From Akkermansiaceae bacterium UBA5020 (GTDB taxonomy: Bacteria > Verrucomicrobiota > Verrucomicrobiia > Verrucomicrobiales > DEV007): DNA of 45,080 nt. This document shows, in pieces, positions 16,226-24,200 of this stretch (position 1 is the first letter of the stretch; each line of letters starts with the position of its first letter). Position numbers and translations under genes: made by a program. The stretch lies in the NCBI GenBank assembly GCA_002396885.1, contig DGXY01000103.1, forward strand, positions 1 to 45,080. The letters run 5' to 3'. Below the pieces are notes generated by a model. The model searched no databases. It saw only the letters and a list, made by a program, of their open reading frames with translations, and was not told the DNA's origin.

Positions 16226-19084
16226 TCACTCGAGGTAAAGAAACTCCGTCGAAGCCATCAACAAATGCGCCAAATGCCCGACGGCTTCCTCCACTTGGCT
16301 CAGCTCCTCTCCTCCCCCGCTCAAATCCGCGACCAGCCCCATGGCCCGCTCGCGCTCGACCGGGTTCGGTGTGCGACCTAGGAGGGTCCGATAGAGTTGA
16401 TCCACCTCCGTCCCCGGCAAGGCTCCGGGTTTCATCGCTGACTTCGCCACGGCCTTCGCTTCCTTCAGCAGAAACGCGCTGTTCAACAAATACAGCGCCT
16501 GAGTCGGGACGGTGGTGTCGTTGCGGCGGCCGGTGACAAGATCGGGATTGGCGCCGTCGAAGAGGGCGAGTTCGCCGCTGGGGTTGTTGCGCGCGACCGG
16601 GAGATAGACGGTGCGTTTCGCATCCTTCTCGTAGGAGAGCGGAGCATCGAGATCGATCCCGATGGCGGACGCGGTGGCTCCACCGGGCGTGCGGTCGAGA
16701 CGGCCGGAGAAGAAAAGGACACTGTCGCGGATCTCCTCGGCGGTGAGGCGGCGACGGGAATGGCGGCCGAAGAGTTCGTTCTCCGGATCGGCGTCGACGA
16801 GGGTTTTGTCAGGGTCGGCACCGAGTCCGTAGATACGGCTGAGGACGAGGCGACGGACGAGTTGTTTCGTCGATCCGCCTTCCTCGCGGAAGGTTGCGGC
16901 GAGCCAGTCGAGCAGTTCGGGATGGGTCGCGCCGGTGCCGAGGCGACCGAAGTTGTCGACCGACTCGACGAGACCGCGACCGAAGAGATGGCCCCAGACG
17001 CGGTTCACATAAACGCGGTCGAGGAGTCCTCCCGCCTCACCCGTGAGCCAATTGGCGAGCTCGCGGCGACCGCTTGTTCCCGGGGCGATCCGGGTTTCTT
17101 GGCTGGAGAGCAGCTTGGGAAAACCGCGCGCGACGACAGGACCGAGCTGGCCGGTTTCCCCGCGGATACGAAGAGGGATGTCGGCGGGCTCCTTCGCATC
17201 GCGCGGAGCCATCGCGACATCCTTGTCCTTCAACTCGGCGATGAGTTTGTCGAGGGTCTTCTTCAGATCGCCCTCGCTCATGCGAAAGAGCGGATCGCTT
17301 TCCCCATCGGTGGCGGCGTTGAGTTGCTCTTGTTCGCGTGCGAGGTCGCGGACGGCGATGAACTGCACGGCATCGACGAGCACATAACGCCCCTCGGTGC
17401 CGGTCGTCTCGATCGTGACACTGCATTCGCCGCCCTTTTCAAAATCGAATTGCCCGATCGGCTCGAAGAGCCCTGCGACGGAGGGCGTTTGGGTTTGGTC
17501 GAGAGAGACGGTTTGCTTTCCGGCCCGGCCCTTCACAACGATGGGGACCTTTTCGGCGCGGTTTTCCCCGGCGCTGTAGGCGACCCGCACTTCGTAGAGC
17601 CCGCTCTCGGGCAAGCTGCCGCGGAAGATGACGCGCTTTTCGCCCTTCCCTTCCTTGTCGTCGCGCAGGTAATGGGCACCGAATCGGTTCGGTGAGAGAT
17701 TCGACGAAGGCCAAAGGCCCACGACTTCGGCGTCGCTCTCGTCGTAGACCACTCCGGCGAGGGGCAGCTTGTCGGCAGTCATCTTGCCGCCGGCCTTTTT
17801 CATGTAGCTCTTCTCGACGACAAGGCGCATCGCGAGTTCGAGACGCTCGACCTGCTTCGCGAGTTCGGGATCGACACCGTTCGGTCCGGGCAAGGGGCGC
17901 TCGATCCAGCTCGCGACATTGACGCAGCCGTTGCGGGTGCCGGTGACGATCTCGGTGGAGCGGAAGATGCCGGCGAGGGCGAAATAGTCCTCTTGCGAGA
18001 CGGGATCGAACTTGTGGTCGTGGCACCGCGCGCAGCCGAGAGTGAGCCCGAGGAAGGCGCGGCCCATCGTGTCGACCTGCTCATCGACGGTATCGAGCCA
18101 GAGCTTTTCCTTGTCGCGCTCGGTCAGCATCTTTGGCCCGAGAGCGAGGAAGGTCGAGGCGATAAGACGTCGCCGCGCCGTCGCGGGATCGTCGGAGGGC
18201 ATGAGATCGCCCGCGATCTGCTCGCGCACGAACTCGTGGTAGGATTGATCGCGGTTGAAGGCGTCGATCACGTGATTCCGATACCGCCAAGCCTGGTAGA
18301 AAGTGTAATTGCGGTCGCCACCGTTCGAGTCGGCGTAGCGGGCCACGTCGAGCCAGTTACGCCCCCACTTTTCGCCGAAGGCGGGACGGGCGAGCAGGTC
18401 GTCGACGATCCTGACAAACTGCTCACGCGAGGGATCGCCGACAAAAGCCTGCGTCTCCTCCGCGGTCGGCGGCAGGCCGGTGAGATCGTAGTGGAGGCGG
18501 CGCAAGAGCGCGGCGGGAAGTGCGGCGGCGGCGGGCGAAAGCTTTTTTTCCTCGAGTTTCGCGAGGACGAAATGATCCACGGGATCGAGCGGCCAGTCTT
18601 TCGTCGCGACCTCGGGCGAGGCCGGTTTCACGACGGGACGAAAGGCCCATTCCTGACGCGCCGCCGCGTAGTCAATCTCGCCTTTGCGGACACCGGAAGC
18701 GAAGGCGGTGTCACGAGGATCGGGCGCGCCCATCGCGACCCATTGTTCGAGCACGGCGATTTCCTCCGTCGTCATCTTCGACTTCGGCGGCATCTGGAGG
18801 TTTTCGTCGGCGTAGCGGATCGAGTGGATCAGCAGGCTCGCGTCGGGATTCCCTGGAACGATTGAAGGCCCGCCGTCGCCGCCCGTTTCCCAACCGGCCT
18901 TGCGATCGAGCCAGAGTCCGCCCTTCTGTTTGTCGGCCTCCTCGGAATGGCACTCGTAGCAATGCTTCACGAGGAGGGGCCGCACCTGCGATTCAAAGAA
19001 AGCAAATCCCTCCGTCGCGGAAAGCGTGGACGCACCGATCCCGCTACCCAGCAGAACGGTGAAAATGAGGAAGGAACGCGGCAT
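16226..19084 (-). CDS. PSCyt1-DUF1549-DUF1553 (PSD1) cytochrome-type exported protein (copy 2)
   Basis: 952 residues from the ATG at 19084, which opens a Sec-type signal (MPRSFLIFTVLLGSGIGAS). Domains: planctomycete cytochrome C with haem motif CYECH at 42-46; DUF1549 (FVLAKLEEKKLSPA, RRLHYDLTGLPPTAEE); CARCHDHKFDPVSQEDYFAL; a central module (GLYEVRVAYSAGENRAEKVPIVV...GRYVLVDAVQFIAV) resembling the golvesin/xanthan-lyase C-terminal carbohydrate-binding-like domain; and C-terminal DUF1553 (LLDRVYVNRVWGHLFGRGLVESVDNFGRLG, TVPTQALYLLNSAF). The central module differs from that of copy 1, suggesting different ligands. It is the first gene of the second PSD1/DUF1501 unit. Confidence 0.92.
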   Translation of the reverse strand: MPRSFLIFTVLLGSGIGASTLSATEGFAFFESQVRPLLVKHCYECHSEEADKQKGGLWLDRKAGWETGGDGGPSIVPGNPDASLLIHSIRYADENLQMPPKSKMTTEEIAVLEQWVAMGAPDPRDTAFASGVRKGEIDYAAARQEWAFRPVVKPASPEVATKDWPLDPVDHFVLAKLEEKKLSPAAAALPAALLRRLHYDLTGLPPTAEETQAFVGDPSREQFVRIVDDLLARPAFGEKWGRNWLDVARYADSNGGDRNYTFYQAWRYRNHVIDAFNRDQSYHEFVREQIAGDLMPSDDPATARRRLIASTFLALGPKMLTERDKEKLWLDTVDEQVDTMGRAFLGLTLGCARCHDHKFDPVSQEDYFALAGIFRSTEIVTGTRNGCVNVASWIERPLPGPNGVDPELAKQVERLELAMRLVVEKSYMKKAGGKMTADKLPLAGVVYDESDAEVVGLWPSSNLSPNRFGAHYLRDDKEGKGEKRVIFRGSLPESGLYEVRVAYSAGENRAEKVPIVVKGRAGKQTVSLDQTQTPSVAGLFEPIGQFDFEKGGECSVTIETTGTEGRYVLVDAVQFIAVRDLAREQEQLNAATDGESDPLFRMSEGDLKKTLDKLIAELKDKDVAMAPRDAKEPADIPLRIRGETGQLGPVVARGFPKLLSSQETRIAPGTSGRRELANWLTGEAGGLLDRVYVNRVWGHLFGRGLVESVDNFGRLGTGATHPELLDWLAATFREEGGSTKQLVRRLVLSRIYGLGADPDKTLVDADPENELFGRHSRRRLTAEEIRDSVLFFSGRLDRTPGGATASAIGIDLDAPLSYEKDAKRTVYLPVARNNPSGELALFDGANPDLVTGRRNDTTVPTQALYLLNSAFLLKEAKAVAKSAMKPGALPGTEVDQLYRTLLGRTPNPVERERAMGLVADLSGGGEELSQVEEAVGHLAHLLMASTEFLYLE

Positions 19085-19155
19085 CTCAACGGAACAAGTC
19101 CCATACTGCCCGAAATCGGACAGTTCCGTCATGGCGCGTTGGCGCTATGGGGCTC

Positions 19156-19638
19156 TCAAATCGCCAACGAGAACATCGTCACGCGCAGCTCGGTCGGGGC
19201 TTTGGCGTCGACTTCTTTCCAGTAGAGCCGTGCATCGCCGTCCATGTCGTATTTGGCGAAGGATTTGGTGAAGCTGACGTTCTCGCTCACCCACTTGATC
19301 GCTTCGGCCTTGCTGATCTTTTTGTCCTTGTCGCGATCGATGAGCTTGAAGTCGGGATCGAGCTCAGTGGCGGTCGGGTGGGCGCCGCGCCACTCGGCTT
19401 CGGAAATGCTGCTGTCGCGGTCGAGATCATACTGGGCGAGCAGGTCCGCGTGTTGGTGAGCGGCGACCTCCTCCTTGGTGAGGTTCCCGCTCTTGTCTCC
19501 GTCAGCGGTGGTGAACTCGGGCCGCATTCCGAGATGCTCGACGGCGACGGGTGCGGGCGCTTCCTCGGTGGTGACGCAGCCGACAACCACGAGGGCAAGC
19601 GCCGCAACGGGGGCGATCCGGGAGATGGAGAGATTCAT
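19156..19638 (-). CDS. EF-hand calcium-binding lipoprotein
   Basis: 160 residues. The N-terminus is a lipoprotein signal with lipobox LVVVGC (Cys at about residue 21). Four EF-hand-like loops follow: DGDKSGNLTKEE, DLDRDSSISEAE, DRDKDKKISKAE and DMDGDARLYWKE. The first three have Asp at positions 1, 3 and 5 and are likely Ca2+-binding; the last is less regular. It ends 71 bases before the second PSD1 gene on the same strand and is divergent from the ECF sigma gene (90 bases between starts). Many EF-hand proteins of this phylum are envelope-attached; the partner is unknown. Confidence 0.88.
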   Translation of the reverse strand: MNLSISRIAPVAALALVVVGCVTTEEAPAPVAVEHLGMRPEFTTADGDKSGNLTKEEVAAHQHADLLAQYDLDRDSSISEAEWRGAHPTATELDPDFKLIDRDKDKKISKAEAIKWVSENVSFTKSFAKYDMDGDARLYWKEVDAKAPTELRVTMFSLAI

Positions 19639-19728
19639 GTCGCGACCCTAGCAAGTCCGCCCCGCATCTGGCAACCGGATTTTCCGCTGTCCAAAAGCCG
19701 CGTCATCCGCCTTATTCCGGTGAACGCC

Positions 19729-20274
19729 ATGTCCCCCGACGTCCCCCACCCCGATCCGGACCGCACCGAGGCCTTCCTCCGCCTCCTCGCCGAGCACGAG
19801 CGCCGTCTCGCCCTCTACGTGACCGGCCTCGTCGCTTGTCCGCAGGACGCGCAGGACGTGATGCAGGAGGGCAAGATCATTATGTGGCGTCAGTTCCACC
19901 AGTTCGAGTTGGGCACGAATTTCCCGGCCTGGGCACGGAAGATCCTCTTCTATCAGATCCTCGCCCATCGCCGCCGCTCGAAGCGCGACCGCTCCGAACA
20001 CCTCAGTGACCGGCTCCTCGAACTGCTCAGCGAGGAATCCGAAACCGCGATCCGCGAGCAACGCTGGGAGCGCCGGGAGAAGGTGCTGCAGGAATGCGTC
20101 ACGAAACTTTCCCCCGAACATCGCGAGATCCTCGAGCTCCGTTACCGCGACGAAGCCTCGATCGAAGGCATCTCGCGCCGCACCGAGCGCACCGAGAGCG
20201 CGGTCTACCGGCTCCTCAGCCGTTTGCGAAAGAACCTTTACCTTTGCGTTGCAAAAGAACTGGGAACGGCATGA
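19729..20274 (+). CDS. ECF sigma factor, Rhodopirellula/Verrucomicrobium family
   Basis: 181 residues from the ATG at 19729 (MSPDVPHPDPDRTEAFLRLLAEHERRLALYV). Region 2 is at about 15-85 (DAQDVMQEGKIIMWRQFHQFELGTNFPAWARKILFYQILAHRR) and region 4 at about 120-175 (LSPEHREILELRYRDEASIEGISRRTERTESAVYRLLSRLRKNLYLCV). It lacks the extra domains of primary sigma factors. The stop overlaps the next gene's start by ATGA, coupling it to the FecR-like protein, the expected membrane anti-sigma or co-regulator. The target regulon is not visible; the adjacent PSD1 unit is a possible but unproven target. Confidence 0.92.
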   Translation: MSPDVPHPDPDRTEAFLRLLAEHERRLALYVTGLVACPQDAQDVMQEGKIIMWRQFHQFELGTNFPAWARKILFYQILAHRRRSKRDRSEHLSDRLLELLSEESETAIREQRWERREKVLQECVTKLSPEHREILELRYRDEASIEGISRRTERTESAVYRLLSRLRKNLYLCVAKELGTA

Positions 20275-21704
20275 ACGACTCCGACTCCGACCACCTCCTC
20301 GAACTCGCCCACGGCTACATCGAGGCTTCCCTCACCGCCGAACAGATCGCCGAGCTCGAGGCGATCCTCTCGGGCGATCCGGAGGCCCGGCGCATTTACC
20401 TCGACTTCCTCCACGACCACGCCTCGCTCCATTGGGATCATGTCAGGGCGCTCGGAGACGAGGAAGTGATCGAGGATTTCCCCCCGCTCCGCGCCCGCCG
20501 TTTCCCGCCACTCTGGCAGGTCTTCGCGGCTGCGGCCCTCATCGCCCTGCTCGCCCTCGTCGCGACGAGACCGGAGCCGCGCGACACGAGCTTTGCGACG
20601 ATGAAGAAGACCGAGGCGGCCCAGTGGGAGAGCGGCACGCTGCCCACCGCCGAAGGCGCTCGACTCGGCTCGGGCGAGATCGACCTCGTGCGCGGTCTCG
20701 CCACGATCACTTTCGACTCGGGTGCCGAGGTCGTCCTCGAAGCGCCCGCCCGTCTCATCCTCGTCGATGCGATGAACTGCGTCCTCGAGCGTGGCACCGC
20801 CGTCGCCGAGGTCGGGGAATCGGCCAAGGGCTTCACGATCCGCACCCCGAGCGCCCGGGTCATCGACTATGGGACACGTTTTGCGGTGAATGTCGACTCG
20901 AAGAGCGGGGCGACCCAAACCCAAGTCTTCGACGGACTCGTCGAGGTCGAGGAACCGGAGTCGAAAAAGCGCATCGCCCTGCGCGAGGGACAGCAGGCCC
21001 TCGTCACTGGCGCGAGCCTCGGCGGAATCAGCGAAGGAGTCGAGGAAGGCACTTGGTCGAATCCCGAGTCCCCGGTGCGGCCGAAAGGTCCCGGGATGCG
21101 GACTCTCACCACCGCCGATCTCGGAGGCGCCGATGCCTACGTCTGGGGCGGAAAGCCGACCACCCACACCTCCGAGACCCTTCTTCTCCTGAAAAACGGA
21201 CTGGGCAACGACGCGCCGCATCGGAAGGCCTTTCTCCGTTTCCCCCTCGATACGATCGCTCCCGGTCAGATCGCCGAGGCCCGGCTCGAGCTGCGTTTCA
21301 CCCCGACAGGATGGGGACTCGCCTCGCACCTGGGCGATTCCGAATTCACCGTTTACGGGCTGATCGACGACTCCCTCGACGGCTGGGACGCCGCGACGCT
21401 CGGTTGGTCGAATGCCCCGGGCCACGATCCCGCCGGAGGAAATGCGATGAGAAAGGACCAAGTCCGCGAGCTCGGACGCTTCACCATTCCCCGCGGCATC
21501 CAGACCGGCAGCTTCGGGATCGAAGGCGAGGCCCTCGAGGCTTTTCTCAATGCGGACGGCAATCGACGGACTACCCTCCTCATTGTCCGCGAGACGTCCG
21601 AGACCCGGGGCGGTGGGCTCGTCCATGCCTTCGCCTCCTCGCGCCACCCGACCCTTGCTCCGCCCACGCTGGAACTGAACCTATCGGAGGGATCGAAGAA
21701 ATGA
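20271..21704 (+). CDS. FecR-domain membrane protein with C-terminal DNRLRE-like ectodomain
   Basis: 477 residues. The cytoplasmic N-terminus (about 1-80) resembles anti-sigma leaders of this phylum (LLELAHGYIEASLTAEQIAELEAIL...ARRIYLDFLHDHASLHWD). One transmembrane helix follows at about 84-104 (PPLWQVFAAAALIALLALVA). A FecR domain lies at about 140-260 (LVRGLATITFDSGAEVVLEAPARLILVD, GFTIRTPSARVIDYGTRFAVNVD, QVFDGLVEVEE). The C-terminal 200 residues form a beta-rich module of the DNRLRE/CBM96-like type (KAFLRFPLDTIAPGQIAEARLELRFTPTGWG, FTVYGLIDD, WDAATLGWSNAPG). The layout suggests an extracytoplasmic sensor controlling the coupled sigma factor. Confidence 0.85.
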   Translation: MNDSDSDHLLELAHGYIEASLTAEQIAELEAILSGDPEARRIYLDFLHDHASLHWDHVRALGDEEVIEDFPPLRARRFPPLWQVFAAAALIALLALVATRPEPRDTSFATMKKTEAAQWESGTLPTAEGARLGSGEIDLVRGLATITFDSGAEVVLEAPARLILVDAMNCVLERGTAVAEVGESAKGFTIRTPSARVIDYGTRFAVNVDSKSGATQTQVFDGLVEVEEPESKKRIALREGQQALVTGASLGGISEGVEEGTWSNPESPVRPKGPGMRTLTTADLGGADAYVWGGKPTTHTSETLLLLKNGLGNDAPHRKAFLRFPLDTIAPGQIAEARLELRFTPTGWGLASHLGDSEFTVYGLIDDSLDGWDAATLGWSNAPGHDPAGGNAMRKDQVRELGRFTIPRGIQTGSFGIEGEALEAFLNADGNRRTTLLIVRETSETRGGGLVHAFASSRHPTLAPPTLELNLSEGSKK

Positions 21705-21728
21705 GACAAGATCCCCTGCATTCCTTCG

Positions 21729-21756
21729 TTGACATTGCTGAAAAATCCCGTTAAGT
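21729..21756 (+). promoter_or_regulatory. Candidate sigma-70-type promoter for rpmF
   Basis: A perfect TTGACA -35 box (21729-21734), 16 bases, then TTAAGT (21751-21756) as a weak -10. It ends 27 bases before the rpmF start and lies in the 79-base gap after the FecR-type gene. It would give ribosomal-protein transcription independent of the sigma/FecR unit. Confidence 0.55.
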
Positions 21757-21783
21757 GCGCCCTCACCCCAATTTCAGCCCGTC

Positions 21784-21966
21784 ATGGCAGTCCCGAAACG
21801 TAAAACGTCCAAGATGAAGAAGCGCCTCCGCCGCAGTGGTCAGCGGTGGCGTGCCCGCAAGCTCAACGTGTGCTCCGAGTGCGGTAGCGCCGCCCCCTCG
21901 CACATCGCTTGCCCGAGCTGCGGTTATTACAAGGGACGTCAGGTCCTGACCGTCGACGAGCTTTGA
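21784..21966 (+). CDS. rpmF: 50S ribosomal protein L32
   Basis: 60 residues, normal length. Begins MAVPKRKTSKMKKRLRRSGQ, the L32 signature, and carries the zinc-ribbon cysteines C30-x2-C33 and C43-x2-C46. Structural protein of the large ribosomal subunit. Followed by a hairpin terminator and then plsX-fabH, the widespread rpmF-plsX-fabH arrangement. The DUF177 (YceD) gene often found upstream of rpmF is not here; a FecR-type gene occupies that place. Confidence 0.97.
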   Translation: MAVPKRKTSKMKKRLRRSGQRWRARKLNVCSECGSAAPSHIACPSCGYYKGRQVLTVDEL

Positions 21967-22000
21967 TCGGACTCCCCTTCCGACCTCATTCCGACCTTCC

Positions 22001-22036
22001 CGAAGTCACCTCAATCGAGGTGACTTTGTGTTTTCG
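22001..22036 (+). terminator. Rho-independent terminator or attenuator between rpmF and plsX
   Basis: AAGTCACCTC (22003-22012) pairs perfectly with GAGGTGACTT (22017-22026) around an AATC loop, extended by one wobble and one G-C pair, and is followed by TGTGTTTT. It begins 34 bases after the rpmF stop and ends about 50 bases before plsX. It probably reduces read-through so that ribosomal protein and lipid genes are expressed at different levels. Confidence 0.75.
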
Positions 22037-22086
22037 GGGTTGCATGTTGGTATGGCTTGTTCCTAGATAGCGGCTTAACTCAGCTC

Positions 22087-23100
22087 ATGCGAATCGCACT
22101 GGATGTGATGGGAGGCGACAAGGCTCCCGAAGCTATTGTGGCGGGCGCGGTCGAGGCTCTCAATGCCTATGATCGCGACCTCCAGAAGCTCTTTCTTGTC
22201 GGCGACGAAGCGACCGTGAAACGCGAGCTCGACCGACTCTCCTACGCTCACTCCAAGATCGAGATCATCCACGCCTCCGAGATCGTGACGATGCACGATT
22301 CCGCGGTGAAGTCGGTGCGTCAGAAAAAAGATTCCTCGATCAGCGTCGCGGTCGATCTCGTGAAGCGCGGCGATGCCGATGGGGTCGTCAGTGCCGGCAA
22401 CACCGGAGCCGCCGTCGCCGCCGCGACGATCAAGTGGCGGAACATCCCCGGAGTGGAGCGCGCCGGGATCGCCTCCCCTCTCCCGAACGAACACGGCCCG
22501 TGCAACATCATGGATGCCGGGGCCAACGTCGATGCGAAACCCTCGCACCTCCTTGGCTACGCCATCATGGGCAGCGTCTACGCCCGCCACGTCCAACGGA
22601 AAGAAAACCCCGTCGTGGGTCTCATGTCCGTGGGCGAGGAAGATTCCAAGGGCACCGATTTCACCCGCGAGGTCTTCGAACTGCTCAAGTCGACCGATCT
22701 GAATTTCTGCGGTAACGTCGAGGGCCACGACCTCTTCGAGAGCAAGATCGACGTCGTCGTTTGCGACGGCTTTGTCGGCAATGTCATTCTCAAATCCTGC
22801 GAAGCGACCGCCAAGGCCATGTTCAAATGGCTGAAACAGGAGATCAACGCGAATCCCGTCCGCAAGATGGGCGCCTTCATCGCGAAGGACGCTTTCAAGG
22901 CCGTCAAGGAGCGCGGCAACTACGAGACCTACGGCGGCAGCCCGCTCCTCGGCGTGAACGGCGTCTGCATCATCGGGCACGGCTCCAGCTCGCCCCTCGC
23001 GGTGCGCAATGCCATCCGCGTCGGACTCGAGTCGGTCAAACATCACGTGAATCCCCACATCGAGGAGGAGATGAACCGCTACTCCGACCTCATTTACTGA
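22087..23100 (+). CDS. plsX: Phosphate acyltransferase PlsX
   Basis: 337 residues from the ATG at 22087 (MRIALDVMGGDKAPEAIVAGAVEAL), which is the classic PlsX start. Further family motifs are SAGNTGAAVAAA near residue 100, RAGIASPLPNE, MDAGANVDAKPSHLLGYA, EDSKGTDFTREVFELL, VVCDGFVGNVILKSCEATAK and NYETYGGSPLLGVNGVCIIGHGSS. PlsX makes acyl-phosphate from acyl-ACP for phosphatidic acid synthesis. It is followed 37 bases later by fabH, an operon that joins phospholipid and fatty-acid initiation. Confidence 0.97.
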   Translation: MRIALDVMGGDKAPEAIVAGAVEALNAYDRDLQKLFLVGDEATVKRELDRLSYAHSKIEIIHASEIVTMHDSAVKSVRQKKDSSISVAVDLVKRGDADGVVSAGNTGAAVAAATIKWRNIPGVERAGIASPLPNEHGPCNIMDAGANVDAKPSHLLGYAIMGSVYARHVQRKENPVVGLMSVGEEDSKGTDFTREVFELLKSTDLNFCGNVEGHDLFESKIDVVVCDGFVGNVILKSCEATAKAMFKWLKQEINANPVRKMGAFIAKDAFKAVKERGNYETYGGSPLLGVNGVCIIGHGSSSPLAVRNAIRVGLESVKHHVNPHIEEEMNRYSDLIY

Positions 23101-23137
23101 TCTTCCCACAATCTTTCCCGAGCGTTCATTGCCATCC

Positions 23138-24151
23138 ATGTCCTCGTCTGGAAATCCCTCCGCCCCTCCTTACCCCGTCCGCATCGCCGGCACCGGCAGC
23201 TACCTGCCCGAGCGCATCATGACGAACCGGGAGCTCGAGGAGTCGGTCGACACCTCGGATGAGTGGATCACGAGCCGCACAGGGATCCGCGAACGCCGCA
23301 TCGCGAAGGATGGCGAATTCACCAGCCACCTCGCGAGCGAGGCCGCGCGCCGCGCCCTCGAGCAAGCCGGGGTCGCCGCCGCCGAGATCGAGCTCATCAT
23401 CGTCGCGACAATCACGCCCGACACGCTCACCCCTGCGACGGCCTGCTACGTGCAGCAGCAGATCGGATCGCTCAAGGCGGTCGCCTTCGACGTCTCGGCG
23501 GCCTGTTCGGGATTCCTCTATGCGATGGAGTTCGCCCGCCACGCCGTCGGCGCGGGGGCCTTCCGCAACGCCCTCATCATCGGCGCGGAAAAGCTCAGTG
23601 CCTTCGTCGACTGGAACGATCGCAACACCTGCGTCCTCTTCGGAGACGGAGCCGGGGCCGCCGTCCTTCTTCCCTCGACCAATGGCGGAGGCAAGATCCT
23701 TTCCTCGACTCTCGGCACCGACGGCGCCCAGGCCGAACTCCTCAACATCCCCGGCGGTGGTTCGGCCTGTCCCGCCCTGCCCGGCACCGCTCCGGTGAAA
23801 CCCGCTGTCCTCTCGATGCAGGGCCGCGAGGTCTTCAAGCACGCCGTCAACGCGATGCGCCAGGCCGCGATCGACGGCATCGCCGCGGCCGGCCTCACCA
23901 TTGCCGACATCGACCTCATCATTCCCCACCAGGCGAATCTCCGCATCATCGACGCGATCGTCGAGCGCCTCGACTTCGATCGCGACAACGTCTTCATCAA
24001 CCTCGACAAATACGGCAACACCTCCGCCGCGGCCGTGGCCATCGCCCTCGACGAGGCGAACCGCCAGGGGCGCATCAAGCCCGGCGACCGCATCCTCCTC
24101 GTCGCCTTCGGGGCCGGACTCACCTGGGCCAGCGCCGTGATCGAGTGGTGA
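23138..24151 (+). CDS. fabH: Beta-ketoacyl-ACP synthase III
   Basis: 337 residues from the ATG at 23138; a TTG nine bases upstream is in frame but less likely. Begins with a short polar stretch, then VRIAGTGSYLPERIMTNRELEESVDTSDEWITSRTGIRERR. Catalytic residues are present: Cys123 in DVSAACSGFLYAMEF, His264 in IPHQANLRII and Asn294 in KYGNTSAAAVAIALDEA. The enzyme condenses acetyl-CoA with malonyl-ACP to begin fatty-acid elongation. Terminal gene of rpmF-plsX-fabH; the Bat operon begins 49 bases later on the same strand and may be co-transcribed. Confidence 0.97.
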   Translation: MSSSGNPSAPPYPVRIAGTGSYLPERIMTNRELEESVDTSDEWITSRTGIRERRIAKDGEFTSHLASEAARRALEQAGVAAAEIELIIVATITPDTLTPATACYVQQQIGSLKAVAFDVSAACSGFLYAMEFARHAVGAGAFRNALIIGAEKLSAFVDWNDRNTCVLFGDGAGAAVLLPSTNGGGKILSSTLGTDGAQAELLNIPGGGSACPALPGTAPVKPAVLSMQGREVFKHAVNAMRQAAIDGIAAAGLTIADIDLIIPHQANLRIIDAIVERLDFDRDNVFINLDKYGNTSAAAVAIALDEANRQGRIKPGDRILLVAFGAGLTWASAVIEW

Positions 24152-24200
24152 AAGAAGCGAGCAGACCGAGGGCGTCCGTTGTCAAAGTCCCCGACGCGCG

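Noticed and set aside
20238..21647. Long minus-strand frame opposite the FecR-type gene
   Set aside because: The plus-strand protein has clear FecR and ectodomain features and an ATGA link to the sigma gene; the reverse frame has none.
22075..23139. 354-codon minus-strand frame opposite plsX
   Set aside because: plsX is unmistakable on the plus strand; the reverse frame is its shadow.
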